Assembly: GCF_042664795.1 (NCBI RefSeq) | Contig: NZ_JBHTBN010000001.1 | Coordinates: 434,001 to 498,000 of the forward strand | Direction: 5' to 3' | Length of the DNA stretch: 64,000 nt | From: Jejudonia soesokkakensis | GTDB taxonomy: Bacteria > Bacteroidota > Bacteroidia > Flavobacteriales > Flavobacteriaceae | Shown here: piece after piece, positions 34,393-43,745 of the stretch | How the letters are laid out: the number at the start of each line of letters is the position of its first letter | Position numbering within the stretch: the first letter of the stretch is position 1 | Translations under genes and position numbers: made by a program | The notes under the pieces: generated by a model | What the model saw: the letters and a program-made list of their open reading frames with translations, nothing else | The model's database searches: none | Told to the model about the DNA's origin: nothing

Positions 34393-35787
34393 ATGAAAAG
34401 TGCACACTCCTATATTCAAGAACATAAAGAGCGATTTTTAAACGAATTAATTGAATTACTTAAGATTCCATCAATCTCTGCAGATTCTGCTTATAAAAAT
34501 GATGTGATTAAAACGGCAGAGGTCATTAAAACCAGCTTACTAAAAGCGGGATGTGATACCGTAGAAATCTGTGAAACCCCTGGGTATCCAATTGTGTATG
34601 GTGAAAAAATTATCGATAAGAATCTTCCAACCGTTTTAGTATACGGGCATTATGATGTGCAACCACCAGATCCTGTTGAGTTATGGGATAGTCCGCCATT
34701 TGAGCCTGTCATTAAAAAAACAGAACTCCATCCTCAAGGTGCAATTTTTGCCCGTGGGAGTTGTGATGATAAAGGGCAAATGTATATGCACGTAAAAGCA
34801 CTGGAATATATGACCAATACAGGTCAGCTTCCGTGTAATGTCAAATTTATGATTGAAGGCGAAGAAGAAGTAGGAAGTGAAAGTCTTAGCTGGTTTGTAG
34901 AACGTAATCAGGATAAATTAAGTAATGATGTGATTTTAATCAGTGATACAGGAATGATTGCCAATGATATTCCGAGTATTACTACAGGATTGCGTGGTTT
35001 AAGTTATGTTGAGGTAGAAGTGACAGGCCCAAATCGTGATTTGCACAGCGGATTGTACGGTGGAGCGGTTGCAAATCCAATTAATATTTTAACCAAAATG
35101 ATTGCGTCTTTACATGATGAAAATAATCATATTACCATTCCCGGTTTTTATGATGAGGTAGACGAACTTTCAAAAGAGGAGCGAGCTAAAATGGCCGAAG
35201 CACCTTTCAGCAAAGAAAATTATACCAAAGCTTTGGCAATAGAAGATGTATATGGTGAGGCGGGATATACTACTAACGAACGCAATTCGATACGGCCCAC
35301 TTTGGATGTCAACGGAATTTGGGGAGGGTATATAGGCGAAGGAGCCAAAACAGTGATTGCGAGTAAGGCATATGCAAAAATATCAATGCGATTAGTCCCT
35401 AACCAGGATTGGAAAAAAATTACAGCGCTTTTCAAATCTCATTTTGAAAGTATTGCGCCAAAAGGAGTAAAAGTAGTGGTGAAGCCACATCATGGCGGAC
35501 AAGCATACGTAACACCAATCGATAGTATGGGTTATCAAGCTGCTGAAAAGGCGTACGAAGCAACCTTTGGGAAAACTCCGATTCCGCAGCGAAGTGGTGG
35601 TAGTATACCCATTGTATCTTTATTTGAAAAAGAACTGAAAAGCAAAACAATTTTAATGGGCTTTGGTTTAGATAGTGACGCTATCCATTCGCCTAATGAA
35701 CATTTTGGGGTTTGGAATTATCTAAAAGGCATTGAAACTATTCCGCAGTTCTATCATTATTTTACTGAAATACATTCAAAGCAATAA
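34393..35787 (+). CDS. M20-family metallo-dipeptidase
   Basis: A 464-residue zinc peptidase of the M20 carnosinase-like group. Its motifs are VYGHYDVQPPDP (metal His and following Asp), ARGSCDDKGQ (bridging Asp), EGEEEVGS (catalytic and metal Glu), the dimerisation-domain DLHSGLYGG, GGSIPIV and a C-terminal SPNEHFG. No signal peptide is seen, so it acts in the cytoplasm on di- or tripeptides. It seems to be a single-gene unit. Confidence 0.92.
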   Translation: MKSAHSYIQEHKERFLNELIELLKIPSISADSAYKNDVIKTAEVIKTSLLKAGCDTVEICETPGYPIVYGEKIIDKNLPTVLVYGHYDVQPPDPVELWDSPPFEPVIKKTELHPQGAIFARGSCDDKGQMYMHVKALEYMTNTGQLPCNVKFMIEGEEEVGSESLSWFVERNQDKLSNDVILISDTGMIANDIPSITTGLRGLSYVEVEVTGPNRDLHSGLYGGAVANPINILTKMIASLHDENNHITIPGFYDEVDELSKEERAKMAEAPFSKENYTKALAIEDVYGEAGYTTNERNSIRPTLDVNGIWGGYIGEGAKTVIASKAYAKISMRLVPNQDWKKITALFKSHFESIAPKGVKVVVKPHHGGQAYVTPIDSMGYQAAEKAYEATFGKTPIPQRSGGSIPIVSLFEKELKSKTILMGFGLDSDAIHSPNEHFGVWNYLKGIETIPQFYHYFTEIHSKQ

Positions 35788-35834
35788 ATCCTTTTTAGGT
35801 ATAGATATTGATAATTTTTTCTGAAACTACTAGT

Positions 35835-36233
35835 ATGAAATTACACTTATTTTTTCTGATTGGTTTCATCCTCTTTTTTGCTGAAGGTTTTGCGCAAAGT
35901 GATTTCAATAAAATGGTTCGGGATTCAGAAGCTTTTCGAAATATTGCTGCAACCCTAAATTTAGAGCCAGGTTCAACTCACTTTATTGAAACCATTTTTT
36001 ATGTTGAAAAGGATGGGAGTATTTCAAGAGTTTCAGCTTCTTCAGAATATCCAGAAATGAAAGCTGAAGCAATAAGAATTATCAAAAAACTGCCCAAATT
36101 CGAATTTTCAAACTCTGCAAGACCCTTAAATTTTCCGCACAAAATAGGAGTACCTATTACCTATAGAGTAGAAACTGAAGCGATGAAAAAACTACGATTA
36201 CGGAAAGCTGCACGTCAAAAGAAAATAAAGTAA
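35835..36233 (+). CDS. exported TonB-C-like small protein
   Basis: A 132-residue protein. The signal peptide MKLHLFFLIGFILFFAEGFAQ fixes the start at 35835. The mature part (FIETIFYVEKDGSISRVSAS, MKAEAIRIIKKLPKFEF, IGVPITYRVE) follows the TonB C-terminal domain pattern, but there is no transmembrane anchor or proline-rich spacer. It ends in a very basic tail (KKLRLRKAARQKKIK). It may bind TonB-dependent partners. The function is unknown. Confidence 0.65.
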   Translation: MKLHLFFLIGFILFFAEGFAQSDFNKMVRDSEAFRNIAATLNLEPGSTHFIETIFYVEKDGSISRVSASSEYPEMKAEAIRIIKKLPKFEFSNSARPLNFPHKIGVPITYRVETEAMKKLRLRKAARQKKIK

Positions 36234-36321
36234 TTCGTTCTCTACAGAACTTAAAATACGGCAATTGTCGTATTTTTTTATGGAGTATTCTTGCCTATTT
36301 TGCAGTTCTAAAACACTACGT

Positions 36322-37053
36322 ATGAAATCTTTATTTACAATGTGCTTGCTTTTATTTTTGGGAACAGCTTTTGCGCAATACCCAATGAATTATAGAGTAG
36401 CTCCGCACAATCCTATTCCGAAGCAATACACTACAGATCAATATTTAATATACCACAATGTAAAATCGCTGCGATATAAAGTAGGAAATATCGATTGGCT
36501 TTTTGAATTTGACAAAGAGGGTCGCTCCACTTTATGGGATACAGGAATTGGTAAAACAACTTATAGCTATGATTCCAAAGGGCATCTAAAAAGTGTAAAT
36601 GACGGCTATAGCACAAGTCGCTATAAGACCAATGACAAAGGATATATTATTGAAGAAAAATACAGTGATGGTTCTGGAAGTATCTATAAATACAATGATG
36701 ATGGACTCTATGCTTATAAAATAGACAGAGCTACAGGAGCTATAACAGAACAATACACTTATGATGAATTGGGTAGAATTAAAGGAGCAATTTATTTTTC
36801 GAAGACTGGAGAAGTCCTTCAAAGAAGTGCTTATAGTTATGAAGATTTAGTAAAATTTACAAAAGTCAACGAGGCTCAAACAAATGAACACGGTAGAACT
36901 GTAAATTTGACGCACTATTATTCAAAACGTGGAGAATATTTGAGTCAGGATTACGAAAACGATGTGATTACACTTGATATAAAGAGCAATCCAACATCAC
37001 ATTACAAAAGCGCAGATGATGAGACTATCACTTTTGAGATTACGTATTATTAG
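36322..37053 (+). CDS. exported YD-repeat-like protein
   Basis: A 243-residue protein with a signal peptide (MKSLFTMCLLLFLGTAFAQ), which places the start at 36322. The mature part contains several RHS/YD-like units of about 20 residues: TTYSYDSKGHLKSV, YKTNDKGYIIEEKYSDGSG, YKYNDDGLYAYKID and YTYDELGRIKGAIYF. Such repeats form beta-rich secreted shells or surface proteins. It has no toxin domain and is small. It overlaps the 3' end of the convergent PhnA-domain gene by 4 bp. Confidence 0.7.
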   Translation: MKSLFTMCLLLFLGTAFAQYPMNYRVAPHNPIPKQYTTDQYLIYHNVKSLRYKVGNIDWLFEFDKEGRSTLWDTGIGKTTYSYDSKGHLKSVNDGYSTSRYKTNDKGYIIEEKYSDGSGSIYKYNDDGLYAYKIDRATGAITEQYTYDELGRIKGAIYFSKTGEVLQRSAYSYEDLVKFTKVNEAQTNEHGRTVNLTHYYSKRGEYLSQDYENDVITLDIKSNPTSHYKSADDETITFEITYY

Positions 37054-37634
37054 ATCTTTTTCACATATTCGGTGATAATAACTATGTGTTGACCGTCCAC
37101 TTTTCCTTCGATGTAGGTTTCATTTTCATGATCTAATGAAATGCGTCGTACTGCTGTGCCTTGCTTGGCAACCATACTAGTTCCTTTTACTTTAAGGTCT
37201 TTAATAAGCACAACACTGTCTCCAGCTTGCAATTGAACCCCATTAGCATCTCTATGAATCAAGGCTTTACTTTTATCTTCGGCATCACCAGCCGCAGCAG
37301 CCCATTCTTTTTCCTCCTCATCCAAGTACATCATATCGAGTAGATCTTGTGGCCAACCTTCTGCTTTTAAACGATGTAGCATCCGCCAGGATATTATTTT
37401 TACAGCTGAGGTAGGACTCCAGATGGTATCGTTGAGGAATCGCCAGTGGTTGGGATCACGATCATCTTCATTATCAAATTGAGAACTACACGTTGCGCAC
37501 ACCAAAAGATTTTTTTCTACTTCCTCTTTATATTCGGACGAGTTGGGGAGTTCATATATTGTAAGATGGTCTTCATTACCACACAATTCGCATTGGCTAT
37601 TGGCTCTTTTTTTTAGTTCTCGCTCTACAGACAT
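37050..37634 (-). CDS. PhnA/YjdM-domain zinc-ribbon protein
   Basis: A 194-residue cytoplasmic protein. The N-terminal zinc ribbon has two Cys pairs (CELCGN and CATCSS). The middle is helical. The C-terminal PhnA-type domain reads VQLQAGDSVVLIKDLKVKG, then KQGTAVRRISL, then YIEGKVDGQHIVIIT. The PhnA name is historical, and a role in phosphonate use is not established. It diverges from the second BlaI module. Confidence 0.85.
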   Translation of the reverse strand: MSVERELKKRANSQCELCGNEDHLTIYELPNSSEYKEEVEKNLLVCATCSSQFDNEDDRDPNHWRFLNDTIWSPTSAVKIISWRMLHRLKAEGWPQDLLDMMYLDEEEKEWAAAAGDAEDKSKALIHRDANGVQLQAGDSVVLIKDLKVKGTSMVAKQGTAVRRISLDHENETYIEGKVDGQHIVIITEYVKKI

Positions 37635-37714
37635 TAGGTGTTGTTTAAGCTTGTAAAGGTACTGTTTTGGGGAATAGTATTAAAAGCGGAATTTCTTTTA
37701 TGAAAAAATATCGC

Positions 37715-37756
37715 TCTACATTTGTAGAATTAAATTATTTGTTCTACGTTTGTAGA
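37715..37756 (+). promoter_or_regulatory. two BlaI-type operators embedding the promoter
   Basis: There are two 14-bp inverted repeats, TCTACATTTGTAGA at 37715-37728 and TCTACGTTTGTAGA at 37743-37756, with 28-bp spacing. Each contains a TAnnTTTG core. The downstream one can act as the -7 box (37745-37752), and the TTTG at 37721-37724 as the -33 box with a 20-bp spacer. The repressor gene begins 10 bp downstream. Confidence 0.82.
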
Positions 37757-37765
37757 GTAAACATT

Positions 37766-38137
37766 ATGACAATGACATTATCAAACGCTGAAGAGCAACT
37801 TATGCAAATTTTGTGGAAGCAAAAAAAGGCATTTATGAAAGACCTTATAGATGCCCACGAAGACCCAAAACCAGCAACAACTACGGTTGCTACCTTGCTA
37901 AAGCGTATGCAGGATAAAGGATTCGTAGATTATGAACAATTGGGTCGCTCACGTAAATATTTTCCATTGGTGAAAAAGAAAGATTATTTTGGGAAGCATG
38001 TCAATGGCCTGATCAAGAATTTTTTTAATAACGATGCAGCTCAGTTTGCTTCCTTTTTTACCGAAACAACCAATCTTAATAAAGAACAACTGGAAGATTT
38101 AAAACAGTTGATTGATAAAAAAATTAAAAAGAAATAG
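37766..38137 (+). CDS. BlaI/MecI-family repressor (second module)
   Basis: A 123-residue winged-helix repressor: LSNAEEQLMQILWKQKKAFMKDLI, then PATTTVATLLKRMQDKGFVDY, then a C-terminal dimer part. I set the start at 37766 because the longer frame runs through the operator. The two ATGs at 37766 and 37772 are close. It is paralogous to the repressor at 25744 but has clearly different operators, so the two modules are probably insulated from each other. The M56 gene follows 2 bp later. Confidence 0.92.
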   Translation: MTMTLSNAEEQLMQILWKQKKAFMKDLIDAHEDPKPATTTVATLLKRMQDKGFVDYEQLGRSRKYFPLVKKKDYFGKHVNGLIKNFFNNDAAQFASFFTETTNLNKEQLEDLKQLIDKKIKKK

Positions 38138-38139
38138 TT

Positions 38140-40185
38140 ATGGAAATCTATTTGTTAAAATCGGCTGCTTGTCTGTCAATTTTCTTTGTTTTTTACAAGC
38201 TATTTATGGAAAAGGAGAGCTTTCATTTAATCAAGCGTTTCTATTTGCTATTTGGGATCGCTGCAAGTTTTTGTATTCCGTTTATCACTTTTACAACTTA
38301 TATAGAAGCAATACCAGTAACAAATACAGTTACTTTAGTCGAAGGGAGTGTGATTACAAGCGCTTCGGAAACCGAAGAAGCTATAAAATATCTACCCATC
38401 ATTTTATGGAGTGTGTATTTGTTAGGAGTCCTTTTTTTTACACTGAAATTTTTTAGAAATCTTTTCAGCTTAGTACAGAAAATTCAGAAAAACCCAACTA
38501 TTAAAAGTAAGAATGTCTTTCATGTTTTGCTGAAGCTACCAGTAACACCACATACTTTCTTCAACTACATATTTTTACATAAGGAGAAGTTTCAAAAGGG
38601 AGAAATTCCGAAGGAAGTATTAATCCATGAACAGGCACATGCAGAACAGAAACACAGTTTGGATATTTTACTTATGGAGCTTTTGCAAATCGTATTCTGG
38701 TTCAACCCTTTATTGTATTTCTACAAGCACAGCATCAAGTTAAATCATGAGTTTCTAGCAGATCAGGCTGTACTATATCGTGGAAATAAAACAGCTGACT
38801 ATCAAAAAATATTACTGGCATTTTCATCAAATGCTGCAAGTCCAGCAATGGCACATTCAATCAATTATTCATCCTTCAAAAAACGTTTTACAGTTATGAA
38901 AACACACACATCAAAAAGAACCGCATGGCTCAAAACCGGATTATTACTTCCGTTAGTAGCCTTGCTTTTGTACGGATTTAGCACCACGCAAATAGTAGAA
39001 AAACCTAGTGCAATTCCTGAAAACATAGAATCACTCATAGAAAGGGATATGCCAACTACGAATATTCAAAGCACGATTATTCAAAAAAGCTTAGTGATTA
39101 TGGTGAGTATTAGCGAAATTTCTATTAATGGGAAAAAGTCTTCGCTTAAAACATTTGCTAATGATCTGGATGCGGCAACAAAAGGATGGGAAGAAACTGA
39201 TTATACCAGTATAAAACCTCAAGTGTATATTGCGAGTACTCCGCAAGAATTTTTAGATAAATTGGAAACTGAATTTAAGAAGACATATTTATACAAGGCT
39301 AATCAAGGGATGCGTCTAGTGCCGCCACCACCACCTCCACCGCCTACACCCTCAACATCAGGGGAAGTATTGCCCCCGCCACCACCACCTCCATCTCCCG
39401 ATTTAGGAACTGAAGTAATGCGTACCTATAAGAACAGCATTATTCTATATGTGAATGGAGAAGATATTTATCTAAACGGAAAGAAAACTCCCATATCTAA
39501 TTTTACAAACGCATTAAATGAGCGTACAAAAGACTGGAAGAAAGAGGATTTTAAGCTGTACGGTCTTGCTATTGAAAAGGTGAATGTTTCCGAAGAATTT
39601 ATAGATAAAATCAATGCGGAGTACAGAAAAAGTGATCTTGCCAAGCGATCACAATCAAAAGAGAAGTATTTAATTGGAACCACTACGTTACTTACACCGC
39701 CGCCTCCGCCGCCTCCGCCGCCACCAAGTCCAGAAAAGCCTTTAGATCATTTGATTGCAATGGCAAAAAAGGGTGCTCATTTTTTTTATGAAAACGAAGC
39801 GGTTACTTCAGATAAAGCAATAGAGTTGTTAAAGGAAAATCCAGAGCTGAATATTCAAACCAGACTTCAAGATCCTAAGCCACCAAAAGTATATATTTCT
39901 AAAAAAGGAATTATTATAAAAGAAAAAGGGATGGGGGCAGTACTTCCTGTTGAAAAGATTAACGGCCTTCCGCAGCCTGTTTCCAGAAGCCAATACATAA
40001 ACAATTTAAAAGTGATGAATCGGCACGGAGCCAAGTTCTATCTAAATGGAGCTATTATAAGCTACAATGAAGCTGTAAGAGTTACAAAAAAGTATTTGAG
40101 AGAAGGGGTTAATATTAAATTAAATTCAACTTTTGATCCAGATGACGTAAATATTATTACTTATAAAACGGTAGCATTGCCTTAG
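38140..40185 (+). CDS. BlaR1-like M56 metallopeptidase with repeated C-terminal domain
   Basis: A 681-residue membrane metallopeptidase. The zinc site is HEQAH (His163, Glu164, His167) with the later ligand in EFLADQ. Membrane helices lie near 1-20, 33-55, 85-105 and 267-285. The periplasmic half holds four related units joined by three polyproline linkers (about residues 393-402, 411-418 and 523-533). Two units read SINGKKSSLKTFANDLDA/YLNGKKTPISNFTNALNE, and two read KKGAHFFYENEAVTS/RHGAKFYLNGAIIS. The proline linkers resemble TonB-type spacers. It probably senses an envelope signal and relieves the adjacent repressor. Confidence 0.85.
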   Translation: MEIYLLKSAACLSIFFVFYKLFMEKESFHLIKRFYLLFGIAASFCIPFITFTTYIEAIPVTNTVTLVEGSVITSASETEEAIKYLPIILWSVYLLGVLFFTLKFFRNLFSLVQKIQKNPTIKSKNVFHVLLKLPVTPHTFFNYIFLHKEKFQKGEIPKEVLIHEQAHAEQKHSLDILLMELLQIVFWFNPLLYFYKHSIKLNHEFLADQAVLYRGNKTADYQKILLAFSSNAASPAMAHSINYSSFKKRFTVMKTHTSKRTAWLKTGLLLPLVALLLYGFSTTQIVEKPSAIPENIESLIERDMPTTNIQSTIIQKSLVIMVSISEISINGKKSSLKTFANDLDAATKGWEETDYTSIKPQVYIASTPQEFLDKLETEFKKTYLYKANQGMRLVPPPPPPPPTPSTSGEVLPPPPPPPSPDLGTEVMRTYKNSIILYVNGEDIYLNGKKTPISNFTNALNERTKDWKKEDFKLYGLAIEKVNVSEEFIDKINAEYRKSDLAKRSQSKEKYLIGTTTLLTPPPPPPPPPPSPEKPLDHLIAMAKKGAHFFYENEAVTSDKAIELLKENPELNIQTRLQDPKPPKVYISKKGIIIKEKGMGAVLPVEKINGLPQPVSRSQYINNLKVMNRHGAKFYLNGAIISYNEAVRVTKKYLREGVNIKLNSTFDPDDVNIITYKTVALP

Positions 40186-40208
40186 CTTTTAGGAGCTTTT
40201 CAACATAA

Positions 40209-40241
40209 AAAAGAACCCATGATTTAATCATGGGTTCTTTT
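40209..40241. terminator. bidirectional terminator
   Basis: A 14-bp perfect stem (40209-40222 with 40228-40241), with A-run on one side and T-run on the other, lies between convergent genes. Confidence 0.9.
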
Positions 40242-40264
40242 AAATTTTTAATATGGAAACTTAT

Positions 40265-41710
40265 TTAATTTGCTATTAGATTCATGGATACCACGTTCAA
40301 AGTACCCGCTCCAACATATCTTTCAGCCCAAATTTCAATGAAGTCTCCAGGCGCTAATTGAACGGAACCTAAAACCGAAACTGCACCAATATCTGTTGCT
40401 GAACTGAATAGCCTATAAACTTTGGTATCTGTTAATACAGTTGCTGTTGCACTTCCACTATTTCCTTTTGCAATATAGAAGATATAATAGGCACCCGCAG
40501 ATCCCTGCGCAGAAATCGAAGCTGATATATTAAAATATCTTGTTTTTTCACCGTCATAAACAATCCTATTGTTACCTGAAGCTATGAATCTGAATAAATT
40601 ATTATTTGTAGTAACTCCCCCTAATTTTGCTGGAACTCCAGAGCCAATAGTTATAAAGTCTGTTACATATCCTACTCCCACCGCGGCATTAAGACTGATA
40701 TTTCCATTAGCAACAAAATCTGTTTCCAGAGGTATCCCAGGGGTATTAACAAACCAATTATTTGAAAAAGAATAACCGGCATACGTATTTGTAGCAGAAT
40801 ACCCATCTACAAGGGTTCCATTGCCTGTGAAGTTCGTATTAAAAATAACACCTTTTGTAACGGCTGGATCAGAGCTAACATCAATACCAGTTTCACCAGA
40901 ATCTACTGCTACACTTCCTCCTGTAATTTCTACATTTGTAATGGCACCATTTAAAGTTAAAAAAGTTCCTTGGTTAGATGAAGCCCAAAAAGGTCCGCCA
41001 AATATTACATTAACTGCATTAGTAATAGAAAATCCATCTATGTTCGAGGCATAGGAAGAACTTCTTACAAAAAACGCATTTACATTATTTGCTGTTCCCA
41101 AAGAGGAAGCGCCATAGAAGATAGTACTATTTACAACAATATTTGCAGTACCTCCGCCATTTATGTTAAATACTTGTTTGCCATTACCGTTGACACTCAT
41201 ATTTCGGAGGCTTCCACCTGTAGTTCCTGTAAATAAGGCTCCTGAGGATCCATTTGTTAGTACATCTGAACCAACATCAACTCCTTCAATGTAAGCCCCG
41301 TTAAGTTCAATAGGATAATCAATGGTAATATTTCCATTTATTTCATATAAGAAATTAGAACTTAATACATATTTAGAACCGCCTCCTGCAATTAGTTCGT
41401 CACTTAGATCTGCAGTACTTTTTACCAATCTATAATTATCTCGTTTTTCTGATGATTCTACAGGATTCCAATTACCACCACTGTAAAAACAAAATATGTC
41501 TTTATCTGTGTCAAAAACTAATAAACCTTCTGCAGGATTAGATATTAATAATATATCTGCAGTTGACATTCTAGGAGTTAAGAGACCACCAGTTGTTGAT
41601 TCTATATCTAATACCGCACTTGGATCTGGATCGGTTGTGCCGATACCTACTTGAGCAATGGAAGAAGTTAGTGAAAATAAAAAGCAGCCTAGGAAATAAT
41701 AAAACTTCAT
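40265..41710 (-). CDS. exported surface protein with VGIGT N-terminal module
   Basis: A 481-residue protein with a signal peptide (MKFYYFLGCFLFSLTSSIAQ). The N-terminal module VGIGTTDPDPSAVLDIEST, GLLTPRMST and GLLVFDTDKDIFCFYSGGNW is widespread in Bacteroidota surface proteins. It is followed by a long Gly/Asn/Thr/Ser-rich beta-helix-like stretch (about 140-330) and a compact C-terminal beta domain. No enzymatic motif is seen. It shares the first 75 residues with the protein at 42022-42771, so the two arose by duplication or share a mobile N-terminal module. Confidence 0.75.
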   Translation of the reverse strand: MKFYYFLGCFLFSLTSSIAQVGIGTTDPDPSAVLDIESTTGGLLTPRMSTADILLISNPAEGLLVFDTDKDIFCFYSGGNWNPVESSEKRDNYRLVKSTADLSDELIAGGGSKYVLSSNFLYEINGNITIDYPIELNGAYIEGVDVGSDVLTNGSSGALFTGTTGGSLRNMSVNGNGKQVFNINGGGTANIVVNSTIFYGASSLGTANNVNAFFVRSSSYASNIDGFSITNAVNVIFGGPFWASSNQGTFLTLNGAITNVEITGGSVAVDSGETGIDVSSDPAVTKGVIFNTNFTGNGTLVDGYSATNTYAGYSFSNNWFVNTPGIPLETDFVANGNISLNAAVGVGYVTDFITIGSGVPAKLGGVTTNNNLFRFIASGNNRIVYDGEKTRYFNISASISAQGSAGAYYIFYIAKGNSGSATATVLTDTKVYRLFSSATDIGAVSVLGSVQLAPGDFIEIWAERYVGAGTLNVVSMNLIAN

Positions 41711-42021
41711 AGTTAGATTTTTGGGGGCAAAAGCCTGTTAAATTTTTCTTAAAAACCGGTGCAATATAAATGATAACATTTTAATACGCAACTTTTAACG
41801 TATAAAAGTGTATTTAGTCGATATTTTAATTTTACTTACGATGTATAGTCTTACAATTTTATACTTAATAAATAATTGCAAGGAGTAAGCAATCCAATTT
41901 TAGAAAAAAAAGAAATTTAATACGTATTGACTGACTTTTTAGAAAAGTAAAAGTCATACTACGAAGTAGTAGACTATTGTATACAACAGAAATCTATAAA
42001 TACAATTTTTAGATAAAAAGA
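41711..42021. other. AT-rich intergenic spacer
   Basis: No gene, repeat or clear terminator is seen between the two same-strand surface-protein genes. It must hold the promoter for the gene at 40265-41710, but I find no convincing TAnnTTTG box with a spaced TTTG. Confidence 0.4.
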
Positions 42022-42771
42022 TTATCTAGCTTTGTGTGTTCTTGTAAGCACATACCGTATATCATATACTTCAATATCTGCATCTGTAGAAATTTTGACA
42101 GTTCCCCCATTTGTCTCCCAAGTACCCAATGTATATCCTGTAAAAGAGCTTAAATAAAAATGTTCTACACCAACACCTTTTGATGTAATAAAATCTCTTT
42201 TATAAATTTCTCCTACTGGGAATCCAATATCTATGGCTACTGTAATCTTAGTAGTTTGGTTTTGAGTGGGCTTAACCTTAAATTCAATCACAATGTTTAA
42301 ACCATCTCCATCTCTTCCAGTTATTGTTTCTGAAGTAGCATCGTAAAAAGTAGATACATCTATAGGTTTTTGAAAATCTCTTACCGTTGAAGCTCTATTT
42401 GGTAAGGTTACTATACCATCTGCAGATTCTAATTCAAACGGCATTACATCTGTATAAAATCCATCAACATAATCTCCCCATCCCGTATAATCATTACTAT
42501 TAGTTCCAGCACTAAGTTCTACCCAATTTAAGCCATCATAAAAATAAAATGCATTTTCATCGGTGTCAAACACTAAGAGTCCTTTGGAGGAAGCTGTTGT
42601 TTCAATCGCATCTCGCTGGGCAGTTGTCATTCTTGGAGTTAATAGGCCTCCAGAAGTAGATTCAATATCCAGCACAGCACTTGGATCTGGATCAATTGTT
42701 CCAATACCAACTTGTGCAAAAATGGGTAAAGTTAAAAGTAACAGTATCAAAAGTAGAGCTCTCTTTTTCAT
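42022..42771 (-). CDS. exported surface protein, paralogue with VGIGT module
   Basis: A 249-residue protein with a signal peptide (MKKRALLLILLLLTLPIFAQ) and the same VGIGT.DPDPSAVLDIEST/GLLTPRMT/GLLVFDTDENAFYFYDGLNW module as its neighbour. The second half is a beta-sandwich-like domain of about 150 residues (FELESADGIVTLPNRAST..., VIEFKVKPTQNQTTKITVAID, FYLSSFTGYTLGTW) of unknown function. It ends in a basic tail (LTRTHKAR). It is probably surface-anchored or secreted. Confidence 0.72.
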   Translation of the reverse strand: MKKRALLLILLLLTLPIFAQVGIGTIDPDPSAVLDIESTSGGLLTPRMTTAQRDAIETTASSKGLLVFDTDENAFYFYDGLNWVELSAGTNSNDYTGWGDYVDGFYTDVMPFELESADGIVTLPNRASTVRDFQKPIDVSTFYDATSETITGRDGDGLNIVIEFKVKPTQNQTTKITVAIDIGFPVGEIYKRDFITSKGVGVEHFYLSSFTGYTLGTWETNGGTVKISTDADIEVYDIRYVLTRTHKAR

Positions 42772-43002
42772 TGGGGGTCTATTAAACTATAAACTATCGT
42801 TTAAAAGCATATTTAATCGCCAAAATACATAAATAACTAGAGTTATAAATAAAAATTAATGTTAAATTTATCGAGTGTAGGATTTTAAAGTTGATGAATT
42901 ATTATTGCTAAGTGTTTCAAGGACAAGTATTTTTTAGTCAGAGATAATTTTATTGCACTACAAATATTTATATTAGAATAGTATCTTAATCATTACATTT
43001 TT

Positions 43003-43566
43003 ATGAAGTCAATATTTAAACTTTTAGTTGTTTCTCTTGGTTTATTTGTATTTGTATCCTGCAAATTTGAAGATGAATCTGTTGCTGTAATTGAAAAAAC
43101 TAGTGTAATTCCAAAGAATCAAGGTCCTCATGCCATATTATTTGAAAATTTTGTTAATGAGCGCCCTTTTGTTCCTTCGCAGCATTTTGATGAAATGGAA
43201 CAAAAAGGAGCTACTTTTTATTATGATGACAAACAAATTAGTTTTGTTGCGCTCAAAAAATTAATAGAAGTCAATGCGCTTACTCATATAAAAACAACAG
43301 GAAGTACTGGTACTAAACCTTCAGTTTATATTTCAGTCTACCCTAGAAACAATGCCAATCCAGAGACGAATTATGGTGTAAAAACAGATCCAGCTGCTGA
43401 ATTAACACCATATAAGAATAAGGAAGTTGCATATTATATTGGTGAAAAGATGGCTACACTCGAAGAAGTCAAAAGCGTTCTTAGAAACTCAGAGTTTCCC
43501 AGGCAGCTTCTCACAGTACAAATTGATGACCAGCCTTTACGAATTATTGTTTCAAATGGCTGTTAA
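43003..43566 (+). CDS. lipoprotein related to the M56 sensor tail
   Basis: A 187-residue lipoprotein with signal segment FKLLVVSLGLFVFVSC. Residues about 60-115 (QKGATFYYDDKQISFVAL, IEVNALTHIKTTG..., KPSVYISVYP) match the KKGAHFFYENEAVTSDKA...NPELNIQTR...PKVYIS unit in the C-terminal half of the M56 protein at 38140. A second, weaker unit (AYYIGEKMATLEEVKSVLRN) follows. Sharing a domain with a sensor suggests a common ligand or partner; that is inference. No operon is evident. Confidence 0.65.
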   Translation: MKSIFKLLVVSLGLFVFVSCKFEDESVAVIEKTSVIPKNQGPHAILFENFVNERPFVPSQHFDEMEQKGATFYYDDKQISFVALKKLIEVNALTHIKTTGSTGTKPSVYISVYPRNNANPETNYGVKTDPAAELTPYKNKEVAYYIGEKMATLEEVKSVLRNSEFPRQLLTVQIDDQPLRIIVSNGC

Positions 43567-43745
43567 GAAATTGTGTAATGCGTTTCTGCTATATTAAATT
43601 GTAACACTGATTCTGAATATTTTTCCTTTTGGAATTTGTTTTTTGTGATTTGAAATTTCTTGATTATTTGTAACAATCTGAAAGATTAAACGTTATACCA
43701 TTTCATCAATCATTTGTACTACTAGCAAAATTAATTCAAAATACT

